From NCBI GenBank assembly GCA_001875255.1, contig MJAN01000011.1, forward strand, positions 16,738-80,737: a stretch of DNA of 64,000 bases. The letters are read 5' to 3'. Below, one piece after another: positions 41,012 to 50,951 of this stretch. The first letter of the stretch is position 1. Every line of letters begins with the position of its first letter. Below the pieces are notes generated by a model. It did not search any database, was not told where the DNA came from, and was given only the letters and a program-made list of their open reading frames with translations. Both the position numbers and the translations under genes were made by a program. This DNA comes from Candidatus Sabulitectum silens (GTDB taxonomy: Bacteria; Fermentibacterota; Fermentibacteria; Fermentibacterales; JCC-6).

Positions 41012-42881
41012 ATGAAAGATGAACGAAGAGAAGCACTGGAGACCTCGAAGGGGTGCAGGCACTACGCCATGTGCAAGATAGACAGCCTGAACACCGGAGT
41101 ATGCCCATCGGGGCGAAAAAATCATTTCGTCTCCTATTATCCCCAGGGGCTCATGGACATCACCGCGGCGTTCCTGGAGGAAAGGATTCCGGTCACACCC
41201 GGGCTTCTCCACGCCGCCGGTGAATGCACCATGTGCGGCATATGCGACCTGCAGTGCCACTTCGTAACCGGTCTCAGGCCCCTCCAGGCAATTTCCTTCC
41301 TGAAGGCAGAACTGGAAGAGCTGCAAAAAAAGGGCCTCGAGATGGAAGAACCACCGGAGGACAGCTTCCTGAAAGAACTGAGAGGAATAACCGGAGAAAA
41401 ATTCTCAACATCGGACCCGGCGCACCTCATTGCCTATTCCAACGACCCCTGCCCTGTCTCCAGGGAAACCCTTCCCGGTTATGTAACCCTTCCGGAGAAC
41501 ACAGGGCAGCTGGCGGAAGTAGTGAAGCTCTGCAAAAGGGATGGCATTCCATATTCCGTAAGGGGTAACGGCTCTTCGGTGATGGGTTTCGTTCTGTCCT
41601 CCGGGGTGGTTATAGACACCGCCAGGATGAGGACCATGAGTTTCGATACGGCCAACAGATCCGTCACGGTGGGGCGGGCATCAGCTCCATGGAGCTCCAG
41701 AGGGAAGCCCGGAAACTGGGCTTCAGGGTAAACGCCGCGGAGCCGTCTGCACTCTACCTCGCCAATGTGATGTGCTCGGGAATCTTTTCACTTTTCAGCA
41801 GCTCTCTGGGCACAGGACTGGACAACATCATAGACGCCGAGTTCGTAAAGGATGATGGGGAGGTGACAAGGCTTTCCCGGCGAAACGGGCCGAACCCCTG
41901 CGCCTTTCAAAAGGAGGGAGCGCCTGCCCCGGGGATCTGTTCCAGGGCGGTGGTAAGGCTTTACCCGGTTTGCGGTTCGGAATCGGCCATAGCGGTTCCC
42001 TTCGGCAGCATGGATGAAGCGGTGAAGTACGCCAGGGAGCTGAACAAAATGGGCATCGGCCTGGGGATCGGGGTCCTGGGAACCGAGTACCTCGGCGCCT
42101 TCCTGGCACCCACGGCAAAGCTGGGGGAAACCCTCAGGAAGCTCTTCAAACATGACCTGGAGATAAACTTCATGGTGCTGGTGCTGGGCAACCGGTTTCA
42201 CCTGAATGCCGCGGCGGAACTGGCTCCCTTCGTTCTTGAACAGGACATGATAAGGGCACTAACCCTGGGGGCTGCATCCCTTGCGAAGTGCGGCATTTCA
42301 TCGGTCCTCCACGGGCTGGACGGTGATGAACCGGCATATGCCGCCCTGGCGGAACCGGGAATGATCACCCTGGTGGAGGCGGCACTGGAGCCCTCGCCGG
42401 AAAGCCTTGCCGGTGCCGTGGAAGGCGACCTCAGGAAAAAGTACCAGGAGCTCTACGCAGGGAACGACATCACGGACATCATGTGGCTGAACGATTTCCG
42501 CATCATAAGCTCGCGAATGGGCCGGGACGGCCATGTGGTTGCCTTCATACTGTATGTCCCCCTGGATGACACCTCCCTTGCGGCAACGGTGCATGAAAGG
42601 TTTTCACTCCTGGCGAAGACGAACGGCATAAGGGGGGACTTCGGGTTCCTGACACCTATGAACATGGGCTCCATGGGGGTTCTCGAGTGGGACATGTACC
42701 TCGACCACACCGACCCGGAACAGGTGCAGAGGGGCCGCAGGGCAATGGGCGAAGCCGGGGCCATGATAGAAAAGCTGAAGGAACTGGACCGGAGGATACT
42801 CTTCATAGGTTCGGTGTTCAACCAGGCTTCTGCCGCAAAGAGTCCTTCCTGCACCACAATGCCCTCCTTCAAGATGAGTGA
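41012..42881 (+). CDS. Fe-S/FAD-linked oxidoreductase (GlcD-type FAD domain, N-terminal iron-sulfur domain; frameshifted)
   Basis: About 623 residues; slips near 41680 and 42835. N-terminal Cys-rich part: CRHYAMCKIDSLNTGVCPSG, then CTMCGICDLQC (C-x2-C-x2-C-x3-C, a [4Fe-4S] ferredoxin pattern). A FAD-binding type 4 domain follows: YVTLPENTGQLAEVVKLC, SVRGNGSSVMG, VNAAEPSALYLANVMCSGIF. The C-terminal part (GIRGDFGFLTPMNMGSMG) ends in an oxidase cap. In GlcD-like enzymes such FAD domains oxidise 2-hydroxy acids; here the Fe-S domain precedes FAD. Second slip makes it look fused to the next gene, but the true end is TGA 42879-42881. Substrate unknown. Confidence 0.75.
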
Positions 42882-44010
42882 GCCCCCCATCCTCATAACC
42901 GGGGCAACGGGGTTCCTGGGAGGCTATCTGTCCGCCGGGATCCTTGCTGGGGGCAGAAATGTCATTCTCCTCACCGGACCCGGGGGAGATCCCCATGAGA
43001 GAATGGCAGACATCCTGGATTACATCGGTGTCCCTCCGGTTCACCCTCCCCGGGTAATGGCCGCGGACATCACCCGGTCCGATCTCGGTCTGAGCAAAAA
43101 TGATCTGGATGAACTCAAAAGGGTGTACGAAGTGCTCCACTGCGCCGCGGTAACATCCTTCTCGAAGGGCAGAGCAGAACTGGTCAGAAGCGTCAATCTT
43201 CATGGAACGATAAATGTTCTGAAGGCACTTCCCTCCTGCCGCCGTTTTTATCACATGAGTACCGCCTACGTCGCGGGAAATACATCCGGCCTGTGCATGG
43301 AAAAGGAAGTGCTGCAGAATGACTTCCACAACCCCTACGAGGAATCGAAGAAAAAGGCCGAGGACGCCCTTGTAAGCCTCTGCGGCGAAAGGGACATACC
43401 CCTGACCATTTTCAGACCATCCATTACCTACGGCGAGTCCACAACCGGCAAAAGCATCAGGTTCAATGCCCTCTACTATCCGGTGAAGGTGCTGCTCTTC
43501 ATAAGGGACACAATGCTGCGTGACATTCGGGATAACCGGGGCGCCAGGGCGGAACAGCTTGGAGTAACCCTTGAAAAAGACGGAAGACTGAGTATCCCGG
43601 TAACACTCCCCGGCGGGGGCAGCCTGAACCTGATACCGGTGGATTATCTGGTGAAGGCGGTGCTGGCGGTGATGGAAAAGGGAGGAACCGGGATCTTCCA
43701 CATAACGAACCCCAGGAGCAACACCGTCCGGGAGCTTGCTTCATACATACAGGAGTTCTACGGAATGACCGGAATAGGCATTTCACGTGGGGTCAGGGAG
43801 GACGGAGTCCTTCAGTCCCTCATCAACCGGTACATGAAGGTCTACTACCCCTACTTCTGTGACAAAAGGACCTTCGACGGAACAAGGCTTCAGGAGCTGC
43901 TTAATAATGCCGTTCAATGCCCCGCCATGGACGCCGGTGTGTTCAGGACATGCATGGATTACGCCTGTGAAACGAACTGGGGAGAGGACCTTGGCTTCGG
44001 TGACAGATGA
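42874..44010 (+). CDS. Extended SDR, thioester/acyl reductase-like
   Basis: 378 residues. ATG 42874 overlaps the end of the FAD gene by eight bases. LITGATGFLGGYLSAGIL is the NAD(P)-binding motif; FYHMSTAYVAGN, then PYEESKKKAEDAL gives the catalytic Tyr and Lys; FRPSITYGESTTGKS is the 'RPS' motif of acyl-CoA/thioester reductase (NAD_binding_4). These enzymes reduce acyl thioesters to aldehydes or alcohols. With the acyltransferase upstream, a route from acyl thioester to alcohol to ester can be imagined; it is untested. Confidence 0.8.
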   Translation: MSEPPILITGATGFLGGYLSAGILAGGRNVILLTGPGGDPHERMADILDYIGVPPVHPPRVMAADITRSDLGLSKNDLDELKRVYEVLHCAAVTSFSKGRAELVRSVNLHGTINVLKALPSCRRFYHMSTAYVAGNTSGLCMEKEVLQNDFHNPYEESKKKAEDALVSLCGERDIPLTIFRPSITYGESTTGKSIRFNALYYPVKVLLFIRDTMLRDIRDNRGARAEQLGVTLEKDGRLSIPVTLPGGGSLNLIPVDYLVKAVLAVMEKGGTGIFHITNPRSNTVRELASYIQEFYGMTGIGISRGVREDGVLQSLINRYMKVYYPYFCDKRTFDGTRLQELLNNAVQCPAMDAGVFRTCMDYACETNWGEDLGFGDR

Positions 44011-44090
44011 TACGGTTCATCTCAACACGGCAAGACTGAGCAACTTCGCTGTATCCTTTCATCCATTGAGGTCAGACGCAGGAACGTTTC

Positions 44091-44780
44091 TCATCGCAAG
44101 TTCATTGCCCATTTTGACATAGATGCAATTGCAATAGCCAACGAGAAGCTCATCAAAGTGCCAATGAGAACATACTCAGCAAGTTTCTTGTTCTTGGCTT
44201 CCTCAAATCGCAAAATAGATTTTGCTGCAACCAGGAAACCAATTCCAGCCGGTTGATTGATAAAAATGAGAAGAAAAATCATGGCTCGTTCCAGAGAACC
44301 AATCCGGGCACCTCCACCCTTTAGGCCGTCGATCTTCAGCTGGTTGTTCTCTCTCATCTCCTTCGCGACCTTGCCCACGAAATAGCCCGCCCCGGATACA
44401 GTTGCGTTGAATCCTGCAAGAATGATAATCCATTGGTAACCTTGTCCACTGAACGGTTTTATATAGCTGTTATTTATCATTACAATGCCGATGAGCAATA
44501 GAGTAACAATGTGAGCAATCTGATCCCAAGCAAACTTCCTGGCAGAATCTTTACTCGATTTCTGTTTTACCTTGTCAATTACAACATGGATACCGACAAC
44601 ACCCAGCGGCAGTTGCCAGCATGACCAATTCTGATAGAGTATGTAGACAAGTATGCCATGAACAAGTACATGGAGGAGAAAGAAAGGAAGCCTTTCCTTA
44701 CGCTTGATCAGCCAGTCTGGTTGTAACATGAAATCACCCAGGAAGTGAGCAGCAACAAGCAGGGCTAATGATTTCTCCAT
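44091..44780 (-). CDS. DUF3307 membrane protein
   Basis: 229 residues from ATG 44780 (MEKSLALLVAAHFLGDFMLQPDWLI is the family start; an ATG at 44831 would add 17 residues). Six to seven membrane spans. HFLGDFMLQPDWL and the LLHVLVHGILVY segment are family hallmarks (paired His and Asp residues). Function unknown; genes of this family lie next to SatD genes in other bacteria, as here. Base composition is visibly richer in A+T than the surrounding genes. Confidence 0.85.
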   Translation of the reverse strand: MEKSLALLVAAHFLGDFMLQPDWLIKRKERLPFFLLHVLVHGILVYILYQNWSCWQLPLGVVGIHVVIDKVKQKSSKDSARKFAWDQIAHIVTLLLIGIVMINNSYIKPFSGQGYQWIIILAGFNATVSGAGYFVGKVAKEMRENNQLKIDGLKGGGARIGSLERAMIFLLIFINQPAGIGFLVAAKSILRFEEAKNKKLAEYVLIGTLMSFSLAIAIASMSKWAMNLR

Positions 44781-44851
44781 AGCCGATTCTCTCCAGATTT
44801 CAGACACAGAACTTGCATCGCCCAAAAGCAAGCGAAATCACTTGCTATTGC

Positions 44852-45555
44852 TTATTGCAGGCCCCAGAGCTTGCTATAATCTTCTATCCCATGAAGTACA
44901 TCCGCAACTATTGACCAGTAACCACGCTTAAGGGAGTCAGAAACAGCTTGTCTCGTTATTTTTCTGCCAGTGTGTGGACTGGGGGGAGCAACTCGGTAAT
45001 CCTCTCCTGTGTAAGTCCTTCAATCGTTCCTTTTATCGCCTGTGCTTCAGCAGGTGTCCAATCAGTTACAATGCAATCCAGAAGAGGAACGGCAGATATG
45101 CAAAACATTCTAATACAATCAGAATAGCTATCCTGTACAGCGCAAACTAATCTGTTCTGACTCATCGTATCCAGATTCCTGCCAGATACAGTAAACGCAT
45201 TTCCGCGCGAATCGGAGATGCGTGATTCCGAAACAAACTCGACTTCACCAATGCCAACAGAGATTCGACTATCAAACTTTGATCCTCTATCCGAGTGAAG
45301 CTTAAGTGATGTTCTCAGGTAAACTGATAGCCGAAAACTAAGTTCTGGTCTAACCATTAGGATCTGCCAGCTGTCATGACGAAAAGTGTCCAATTCTCCA
45401 TATATGCTCTGAGGATAGAGAATGCCGAAGCGTTTTGCTGCATCTCTCAGCCATTGCATGGCATTCGTGCTCTGGGAACTGGTAAGCTTTGATGAGTTGA
45501 CGATATCCCCTGTCAAAACAGCATATGCTTTTTTATTCAAGGTATCTTCTTCCAT
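44852..45555 (-). CDS. SatD-family protein (frameshifted at the 3' end)
   Basis: About 234 residues from ATG 45555. AYAVLTGDIVNSSKL is the SatD start motif. Middle part: YPQSIYGELDTFRHDSWQIL, ISVGIGEVEF, SGRNLDTMSQNRL. The open frame ends at 44956, but one missing C near 44980 extends it with KITRQAVSDSLKRGYWSIVADVL, a helix-turn-helix-like tail expected for the family, to a stop at 44852. Function unknown; the first motif recalls nucleotidyl cyclase folds. Its partner DUF3307 begins about 70 bases later. Confidence 0.75.
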
Positions 45556-45611
45556 AGCTGTTCGGGAATCGTTCCATACGATACCCGCATACAATTCGGC
45601 TACTCCCTGGT

Positions 45612-45640
45612 ATTCTTCCCCTTAACGCCAATGATGTCAA
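45612..45640 (-). promoter_or_regulatory. Possible promoter of the satD-DUF3307 pair
   Basis: Minus strand TTGACA (45640-45635), 17-base spacer, AAGAAT (45617-45612). The -35 is perfect, the -10 weak (4/6). Confidence 0.35.
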
Positions 45641-45901
45641 CAGTATCATCAGATACTCTTAGTGAGGCTCACCAAAGATTTGTATCTGCATGATGGAATC
45701 GTTCAAATAGATGATAATATTTCAGTAAGCAGCATACTGACATCTCTTTTCAGAAAACCCTGACGACTCGATACCTGGAAACATCCTGAGGGGAAGAATC
45801 AGATATGCCCTTCAGCGGAGTTGCTCTGTACCGGGAAGGATGATCTCATTTCAGCTTGAACACTGAGAATCCGTTTGGGCTTCCAGGCGGTGGGCTCATC
45901 A
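45641..45901. other. Non-coding gap between hypE end and the satD promoter
   Basis: With the satD leader, about 345 bases lack a gene (45556-45901). A+T content rises here from the hyp side to the satD side, marking the edge of the low-G+C pair. I see no hairpin with a T run after hypE, no repeat and no RNA gene. Confidence 0.5.
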
Positions 45902-46913
45902 TCAGCAGATACGGGGAAGCAGTTCGCCCTGGGGGATGTCCACCATCCTTCTGCCTCCGATATCGGTTCTCAGTATGAGCCTGCCGGCTTCATCGGTTAC
46001 CTCGCCTATCACCGCTGCGCCTGTTCCCTCGGGCATCTCCCTCCAGGCGGACACTATGCCCGGGGCTGCCTCCGGTGAAGAGATCAGGAGCATGCGCCCC
46101 TCGCAGGCCACATGCAGAAGGTCTATTCCCAGTATCTCTGAAACGGCCCTGGCCCCGGGGTCGTAGGGAATTGCCCCCTCCTGGAGCTCTATGCCGAAGG
46201 AGCCTTCCTCTACTATCTCGCCCAGAACCGAGGCAAGGCCTCCCCTGGTGGGGTCGCGCATGAACCGAAGGGCATCTGCCCATTCCGCCGCCCTGGCCAC
46301 CAGCCTGTGTACCGGAGCGGTGTCGCTTCTGAGGGTTCCCCTTACCGAGAGCCCCTCCCTGGCCGCCATAACCGCCATCCCGTGGTCTCCCAGGGTTCCG
46401 CTGGCAATTACCATGTCTCCCCTCCGTATCCGCTGAACGCCCAGCTGAAGGGAATCGATCTTCCTGCCTATCCCCGCGGTGTTTATGTAGAGGCCGTCGC
46501 ACTGCCCCCTGGCAACCACCTTGGTGTCGCCGGTGACCACCTGAACCCCCGCCTCCACGGAGGCCTTCTTAACCGAGTCCAGTATCCGGCGCAACAGGGC
46601 CATCTCCATGCCCTCCTCGATTATCAGGGCCAGTGAGAGCCACAGGGGGACCGACCCGGAGACCGCAAGGTCGTTCACCGTTCCGTGCACAGCAAGGCAG
46701 CCTATGTCCCCCCTGGAAACTCAAGGGGGCTCACCACGAAGCTGTCGGTGGAAAAACTATCCCATTCCCCGGGGAGTCGAGAAGGGCTCCGTCGGGAAGG
46801 CCCTGGAGTGGACCGCACTGGGCGAACCTGGTTACTATCTCCTCCTCGATGAGGCTTCTGGAGAGCCTGCCGCCGCCGCCGTGCCCCAGAAGAATCCTGT
46901 CAGTGTCCTTCAT
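45902..46913 (-). CDS. hypE: [NiFe]-hydrogenase maturation protein HypE (frameshifted)
   Basis: About 337 residues; slip near 46720. HypE dehydrates the C-terminal S-carbamoyl-cysteine to thiocyanate, the CN source of the Ni-Fe site. The N-terminus DRILLGHGGGGRLSRSLIEE and FRMPTRGG-type ADALRFMRDPTRGGLASVL are AIR-synthase-like nucleotide-binding parts, VTGDTKVV is a family motif, and the protein ends exactly in LPRIC, with the carbamoylated Cys last. A GAGGTGA site precedes ATG 46913, four bases after the hypD stop. Last gene of the hydrogenase operon. Confidence 0.96.
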
Positions 46914-46917
46914 GACT

Positions 46918-48014
46918 TCACCTCGAATACCTGTAGTGGGCGGCACAGCTCCCCTCGGAACTCACCATGCAGGGCCCCACGGGAAAGGCCGGTGTGCACT
47001 CCCTGCCCATCAGGGGCACTCAGCTGGAAGCATTATACCCCTCAGCACCTCGCCGCAGCGGCATCTGGGGTCGGGATTTCCTCCGGTGGTGGCCACGCCG
47101 TGCCTCTTTGCCGCGTCGAAATCGCTGTACTCCTCCTTCAGTTCCAACCCGCTGTCGGGTATGGTGCCGATGCCCCGCCAGGAGGCGTCTGCGGGCTTCA
47201 GATACCTGTCCATCAGGGCAAGGGCCAGGGGGTTTCCCCTGGGTCTTACCACCCTGGAGTACTGGTTCTCAACCTCGGCGCGCCGGTCTGCCAGCTGCTG
47301 AAGAAGGCCCTTCACCCCCATGAGTATGTCAAGGGGTTCGAAACCGGCGATGACCGAGGGCAGCCGGTGGCCCTTCACGAACCCCAGGTATGCATCGGAA
47401 CCGATAATGGCGGACACATGGGCGGGCAGGAGGAAACCGTTCACCGCCACCCGGCTGTCCATGGCCAGGGCCTCCAGGGCAGGGGGAACCAGTTTGAAAG
47501 CGGTGAGAAGGGTGATGTTCCCCAGGGATCCCTCCTTTGCTTTTTTGACAATGGATATCACAGGAGGAACGGTGGTTTCGAAACCTATTCCCAGGAACAC
47601 CACCTCGTCACCGGGATGCTCCCCGGCCAGGGCCACCGCTTCCAGTGGTGAATAGCAGACATGTACCCTGGCTCCCTCGCTCCTGGCATCCGCCAGGGTG
47701 GTGGTGCTTCCGGGGACCTTCAGCATGTCGCCGAATGTTGCGATGAGCACCCCCCGCCGGGCAAGCTCCACCGCGGCGTCTATGTATGCCGCGTCGGTTA
47801 CGCATACAGGGCAGCCCGGGCCGCTGAGGAGGCTTACGTTCCCGGGCATTATCCGCCTTATGCCGTACCTGCCTATGGACATGGTGTGGCTTCCGCAGAC
47901 CTCCATTATCCTGGGACTGATGCCTTTTTCAGCAAGCTCCCCGGCAATGGTCGCTATCTGTTCTGTGATCACCGCCGCGGCGCCGCTGCTGCGAAAACCA
48001 TCGATGTATCTCAT
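46918..48014 (-). CDS. hypD: [NiFe]-hydrogenase maturation protein HypD (frameshifted at the 3' end)
   Basis: About 366 residues. HypD is the scaffold where CN and CO are attached to iron. [27 protein letters not shown] and GFETTVPP are the active-site motifs, and the C-terminal cysteines ligate [4Fe-4S]. A missing C near 47015 hides the tail; restored it reads [17 protein letters not shown] then [14 protein letters not shown], the conserved cluster end, with stop at 46918. ATG 48014 overlaps hypC by four bases. Confidence 0.96.
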
Positions 48015-48253
48015 GGCCGGTCCGGGCTTCCTTCCCGTAGTTCCTCAAGCTCCTGAAAGAGCTTCAGCCGGGAGTCGGCCTCTTCCCTGTCAAGCTTCTC
48101 TATGGCGAATCCCGCGTGGACTATTACGAAGTCGTCCACCTTCGGGTCCTCCACGAGGGAGAGGTCCACATGGTAAGTAACGCTCTCAAGCTCGCAGATA
48201 CCTGAGCCTTCATCCTTCAGTTCGGTTATCCTCATGGGTACAGCCAAGCACAT
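48011..48253 (-). CDS. hypC: [NiFe]-hydrogenase maturation chaperone HypC
   Basis: 80 residues, intact. MCLAVPMRI carries the essential Cys2 that holds the iron complex; VTYHVDLSLVEDPKVDDFVIVHAGFAI matches the OB-like body. It shuttles the Fe(CN)2CO unit from HypD to the hydrogenase large subunit. Overlaps hypD (ATGA); one base follows the hypF stop. Confidence 0.97.
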   Translation of the reverse strand: MCLAVPMRITELKDEGSGICELESVTYHVDLSLVEDPKVDDFVIVHAGFAIEKLDREEADSRLKLFQELEELREGSPDRP

Positions 48254-48254
48254 A

Positions 48255-50570
48255 TCAGTTCATCCTCCGGGTTCCGTATGCCTGCCCAAGGGAGATCCCT
48301 CCGTCGTTCGGAGGCACAAGCCGGTGGGGGTACACTTCAATTCCCTTTTTCCTGAGACCTTCGATGAGTCCCGCGGTGAGGTACCTGTTCATCATAACAC
48401 CGCCGGAAAGGACCACGGGAAGTGCTCCTTTTTTATCAAGGGCGAACAGGGCCATTTCATGGGCGGCCTCTATCATGGCACGGTGGAAGCGGGCTGCCCA
48501 GCGGGGCATCTCCCCCTTTCCCGGTCTTTCCCTGTGGAGAGAGCGGAACAAAGGAGCAGTATCAACGGTTATGAGCCCGTCCTTAACAATTAGTTCGATG
48601 TGGTCCTCCCTGAGATCTCCACCCCGGGCTTTCATTGCCTCCGCCTCCAGGAGAATTGCGGCCTGGCCCTCGTAGGTTATTCCCGCGGGGCTGGTACCAA
48701 GGCCGGCCGAAAAGGCGTCGAAGACCCTGCCCACCGAATGGGTGGTGAAGGTGTTCAGCCCCTCTCCCACTGGGTCCTCCAGATGTCCAGTTCATTCCGT
48801 TGAACACCCAGCCTGGAAACCCATTCCCCGTCCACTTCCAGCCCCGCCCTGAAGAACCTGGCGATGAGCTGAAGGGCCGGTCTGAGCACCGCGGCATCGC
48901 CTCCTATGAGTTCCGAGGGGGCAAAGGTGCCCAGGCGCTCCCATCCGTTGCCGTCAACATGCAAAAGCTCGCCGCCCCAGATGGTTCCATCGGTGCCCAG
49001 CCCGGTGCCGTCAAAGACGATTGCAATGGCCTCCTCCAGCCGGTGCTCGCACATCGCCGACAGGGCATGGGCGTGGTGATGCTGAACCTCCACCACGGGA
49101 ACGCCCAGCTCACCGGCAAGCTTCCTGCCCAGACGGGAGGACTGCATGTCGGGGTGGAGGTCCACGGCTATCAGTTCAGGTATCCTGCCGAAGTACCCCG
49201 GGAACTTCCTGGCCACCAGTTCCAGACCGTCCAGCGCCTCCGGGGTCTCCAGGTCACCGATATGAGGAGAGAGAACGGCTTCATTGTCGAATCCCAGGCA
49301 TACGGTGTTCTTCAGCCCGGCTCCCATGGCCAGTACGGTGCTCTTCAGGGGGCTGCCCAGGGGAATGCTACCGGGGGCGTATCCCCTGGCCCGCCTCCAG
49401 AGCTGAACGTCGGAGCCGTTCACCACCGCCAGGGAATCATCGTTCCTGAGGTTAATGCCCCTGTCGTGGCAGAGGAAGTGATCGGCAATTCCCGACAGTC
49501 TGGCGAAGGCCTCTTCGTTCTCTGTGCAGATAGGCTCCCCTCCCCTGTTGCCGCTTGTCATCAGCAGGAAGTCGAATGGGGGGACGGTGTCTTCGCCGGT
49601 GGGGTTCGCCAGAAGGGCATGGAGAGGGGTGGTGGGAAGCATCACGCCGAGGTTCCCAGCCCCGGGGCAAGCAGGTCCACAGGGAGGCCGGTGTCTGCCC
49701 CTGTGCGAAGTACCACTATGGGAGCCTCGGAGGAGGCAAGGAGTTCCCTCTCCCCGGGTGAGACGATGCACTCCCTCTCTATGACCTCCAGGTTCCTGCC
49801 CATTACGGCGAAGGGCTTATGTGGACGATGCTTGGCCTTCCTGAGCCCTTCCAGGGCCCGGCGGTTGAAGGCATCCGCGGCCAGGAGGAACCCTCCCAGG
49901 CCCCGCACGGCCACCACAAGTCCCGCTTGAATGGCCTTCCTTGCCTCGGCCAGGGGATCCTCCACCGGTATCCTTTCACCCTTTGGCCCGGTCCAGAAAG
50001 GCCGGGACCGCAAGCGGGGCATGCAATGCTCTCCGCGTGAAACGCCGGTTAAATGGATCGGTGTACTCCCTGAGACAGGTGTCGCATAGGGGGAAGCTCT
50101 TCAGCGCCGTTCTCTCCCTGTCGTAGGGCATGGCCTCCACCACGGTGTACCGCGGGCCGCAGTTAGTGCAGGTGGTGAAGGGATAGCGGTAGAACCGGGA
50201 TTCCCTGTGGAACACCTCCTTCATGCAGTCGGGACACACCGCCAGGTCCGCCGGTATGGAGATTCGCATCTTGCCGTCAGCAGCGCTGTGCAGTATTCGG
50301 AACTCTCCCGCCGCGGACCTCCTGTGGATGGGTAGCCGGCTGATGATCCGGAGCTCCTCAAGCACCGCCTTCGGCGGGAGTTCCTCCTCCAGCCTTCGAA
50401 TGAATCCGTCAACCGCCACTGGGGGACCGTCAAGGACCATCCTCACCGTGCCGGACTGATTCCTGACCCAGCCAGTGAGCCCGGCCTCGAGACGGCCCTG
50501 GCAATTGACGGCCTGAAGCCGACTCCCTGGAGAATACCCTTCAGATCTGCGGTAAGACGAATAAACTCAT
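48255..50570 (-). CDS. hypF: Carbamoyltransferase HypF (multiply frameshifted)
   Basis: About 770 residues, broken at least five times (near 50490, 50040, 49670 and 48765 among others). It makes the carbamoyl group that becomes CN. Domain order is complete: acylphosphatase (LKGILQGVGFRPSIARA, LTGWVRNQSGTV), two zinc fingers (CPDCMKEV with CTNCGPRYT; CDTCLREY with a second pair in the broken region), YrdC-like ATP domain (VVAVRGLGGFLLAADAF, HKPFAVM, LLMTSGNRGGEPI) and Kae1-like domain (VQHHHAHALSAM, FDGTGLGTDGTIWGGE, SGGVMMNRYL). ATG 50570 lies three bases after the response regulator stop. All catalytic pieces are present, so the breaks are probably sequence errors. Confidence 0.93.
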
Positions 50571-50573
50571 CCG

Positions 50574-50951
50574 TCAGAGTCCCAGCTCCTTTTTCAGGGT
50601 CCTTTCCAGCACATCGCGCTTGATGGGCTTCTGGAATACCCCGCTGAATGACAGGTCGGCATAGTTGGTATTGTTCCGAAGGGCGTCGCCCACGGAACTC
50701 AGGAGATAAACGGGAACGGTGCAGCCGGCCAGCTTGAGGTCCCTTGCAAGCCCCGATCCGGAATCCACTTCCTCCATCATCATGTCGGCTATTACAAGGT
50801 CCGGGGCTTCGGACTTGAACTTCTTCAGCCCCTCCTCGGCGCTGGAGGCGCAGACGGCTGTGCAGCCAATGTTCTCCAGAAGGATCCCCAGGGTCTCCAG
50901 CACATCGGGATCGTCATCCACGCACAGAACAACGTATTTTCCGTCTTTCAT
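50574..50951 (-). CDS. Response regulator receiver protein
   Basis: 125 residues, intact, receiver domain only. VVLCVDDDPDVLETL gives the acidic pair, VIADMMMEEVDSGSG the phospho-accepting Asp (about residue 56), YLLSSVG the switch Ser and VFQKPIKRDVL the Lys. There is no output domain, so it would act by protein contact. Its place inside a hydrogenase operon, overlapping the protease stop by four bases, suggests a link to hydrogenase activity or redox state; no histidine kinase is nearby. Confidence 0.9.
   Translation of the reverse strand: MKDGKYVVLCVDDDPDVLETLGILLENIGCTAVCASSAEEGLKKFKSEAPDLVIADMMMEEVDSGSGLARDLKLAGCTVPVYLLSSVGDALRNNTNYADLSFSGVFQKPIKRDVLERTLKKELGL

Noticed and set aside
41689..44010. 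A 773-residue fusion of the FAD oxidoreductase with the SDR reductase
   Set aside because: The open frame spans both only because of a slip near 42835. In the shifted frame the FAD protein ends in ESFLHHNALLQDE with TGA at 42879-42881, and the SDR has its own ATG at 42874.
45902..46913. SelD (selenophosphate synthase) for the hypE gene, as both share the AIR-synthase fold
   Set aside because: The LPRIC end and the place beside hypD, hypC and hypF fix it as HypE.
48800..49930. A 376-residue plus-strand frame across hypF
   Set aside because: Antisense shadow; hypF motifs are all on the minus strand.
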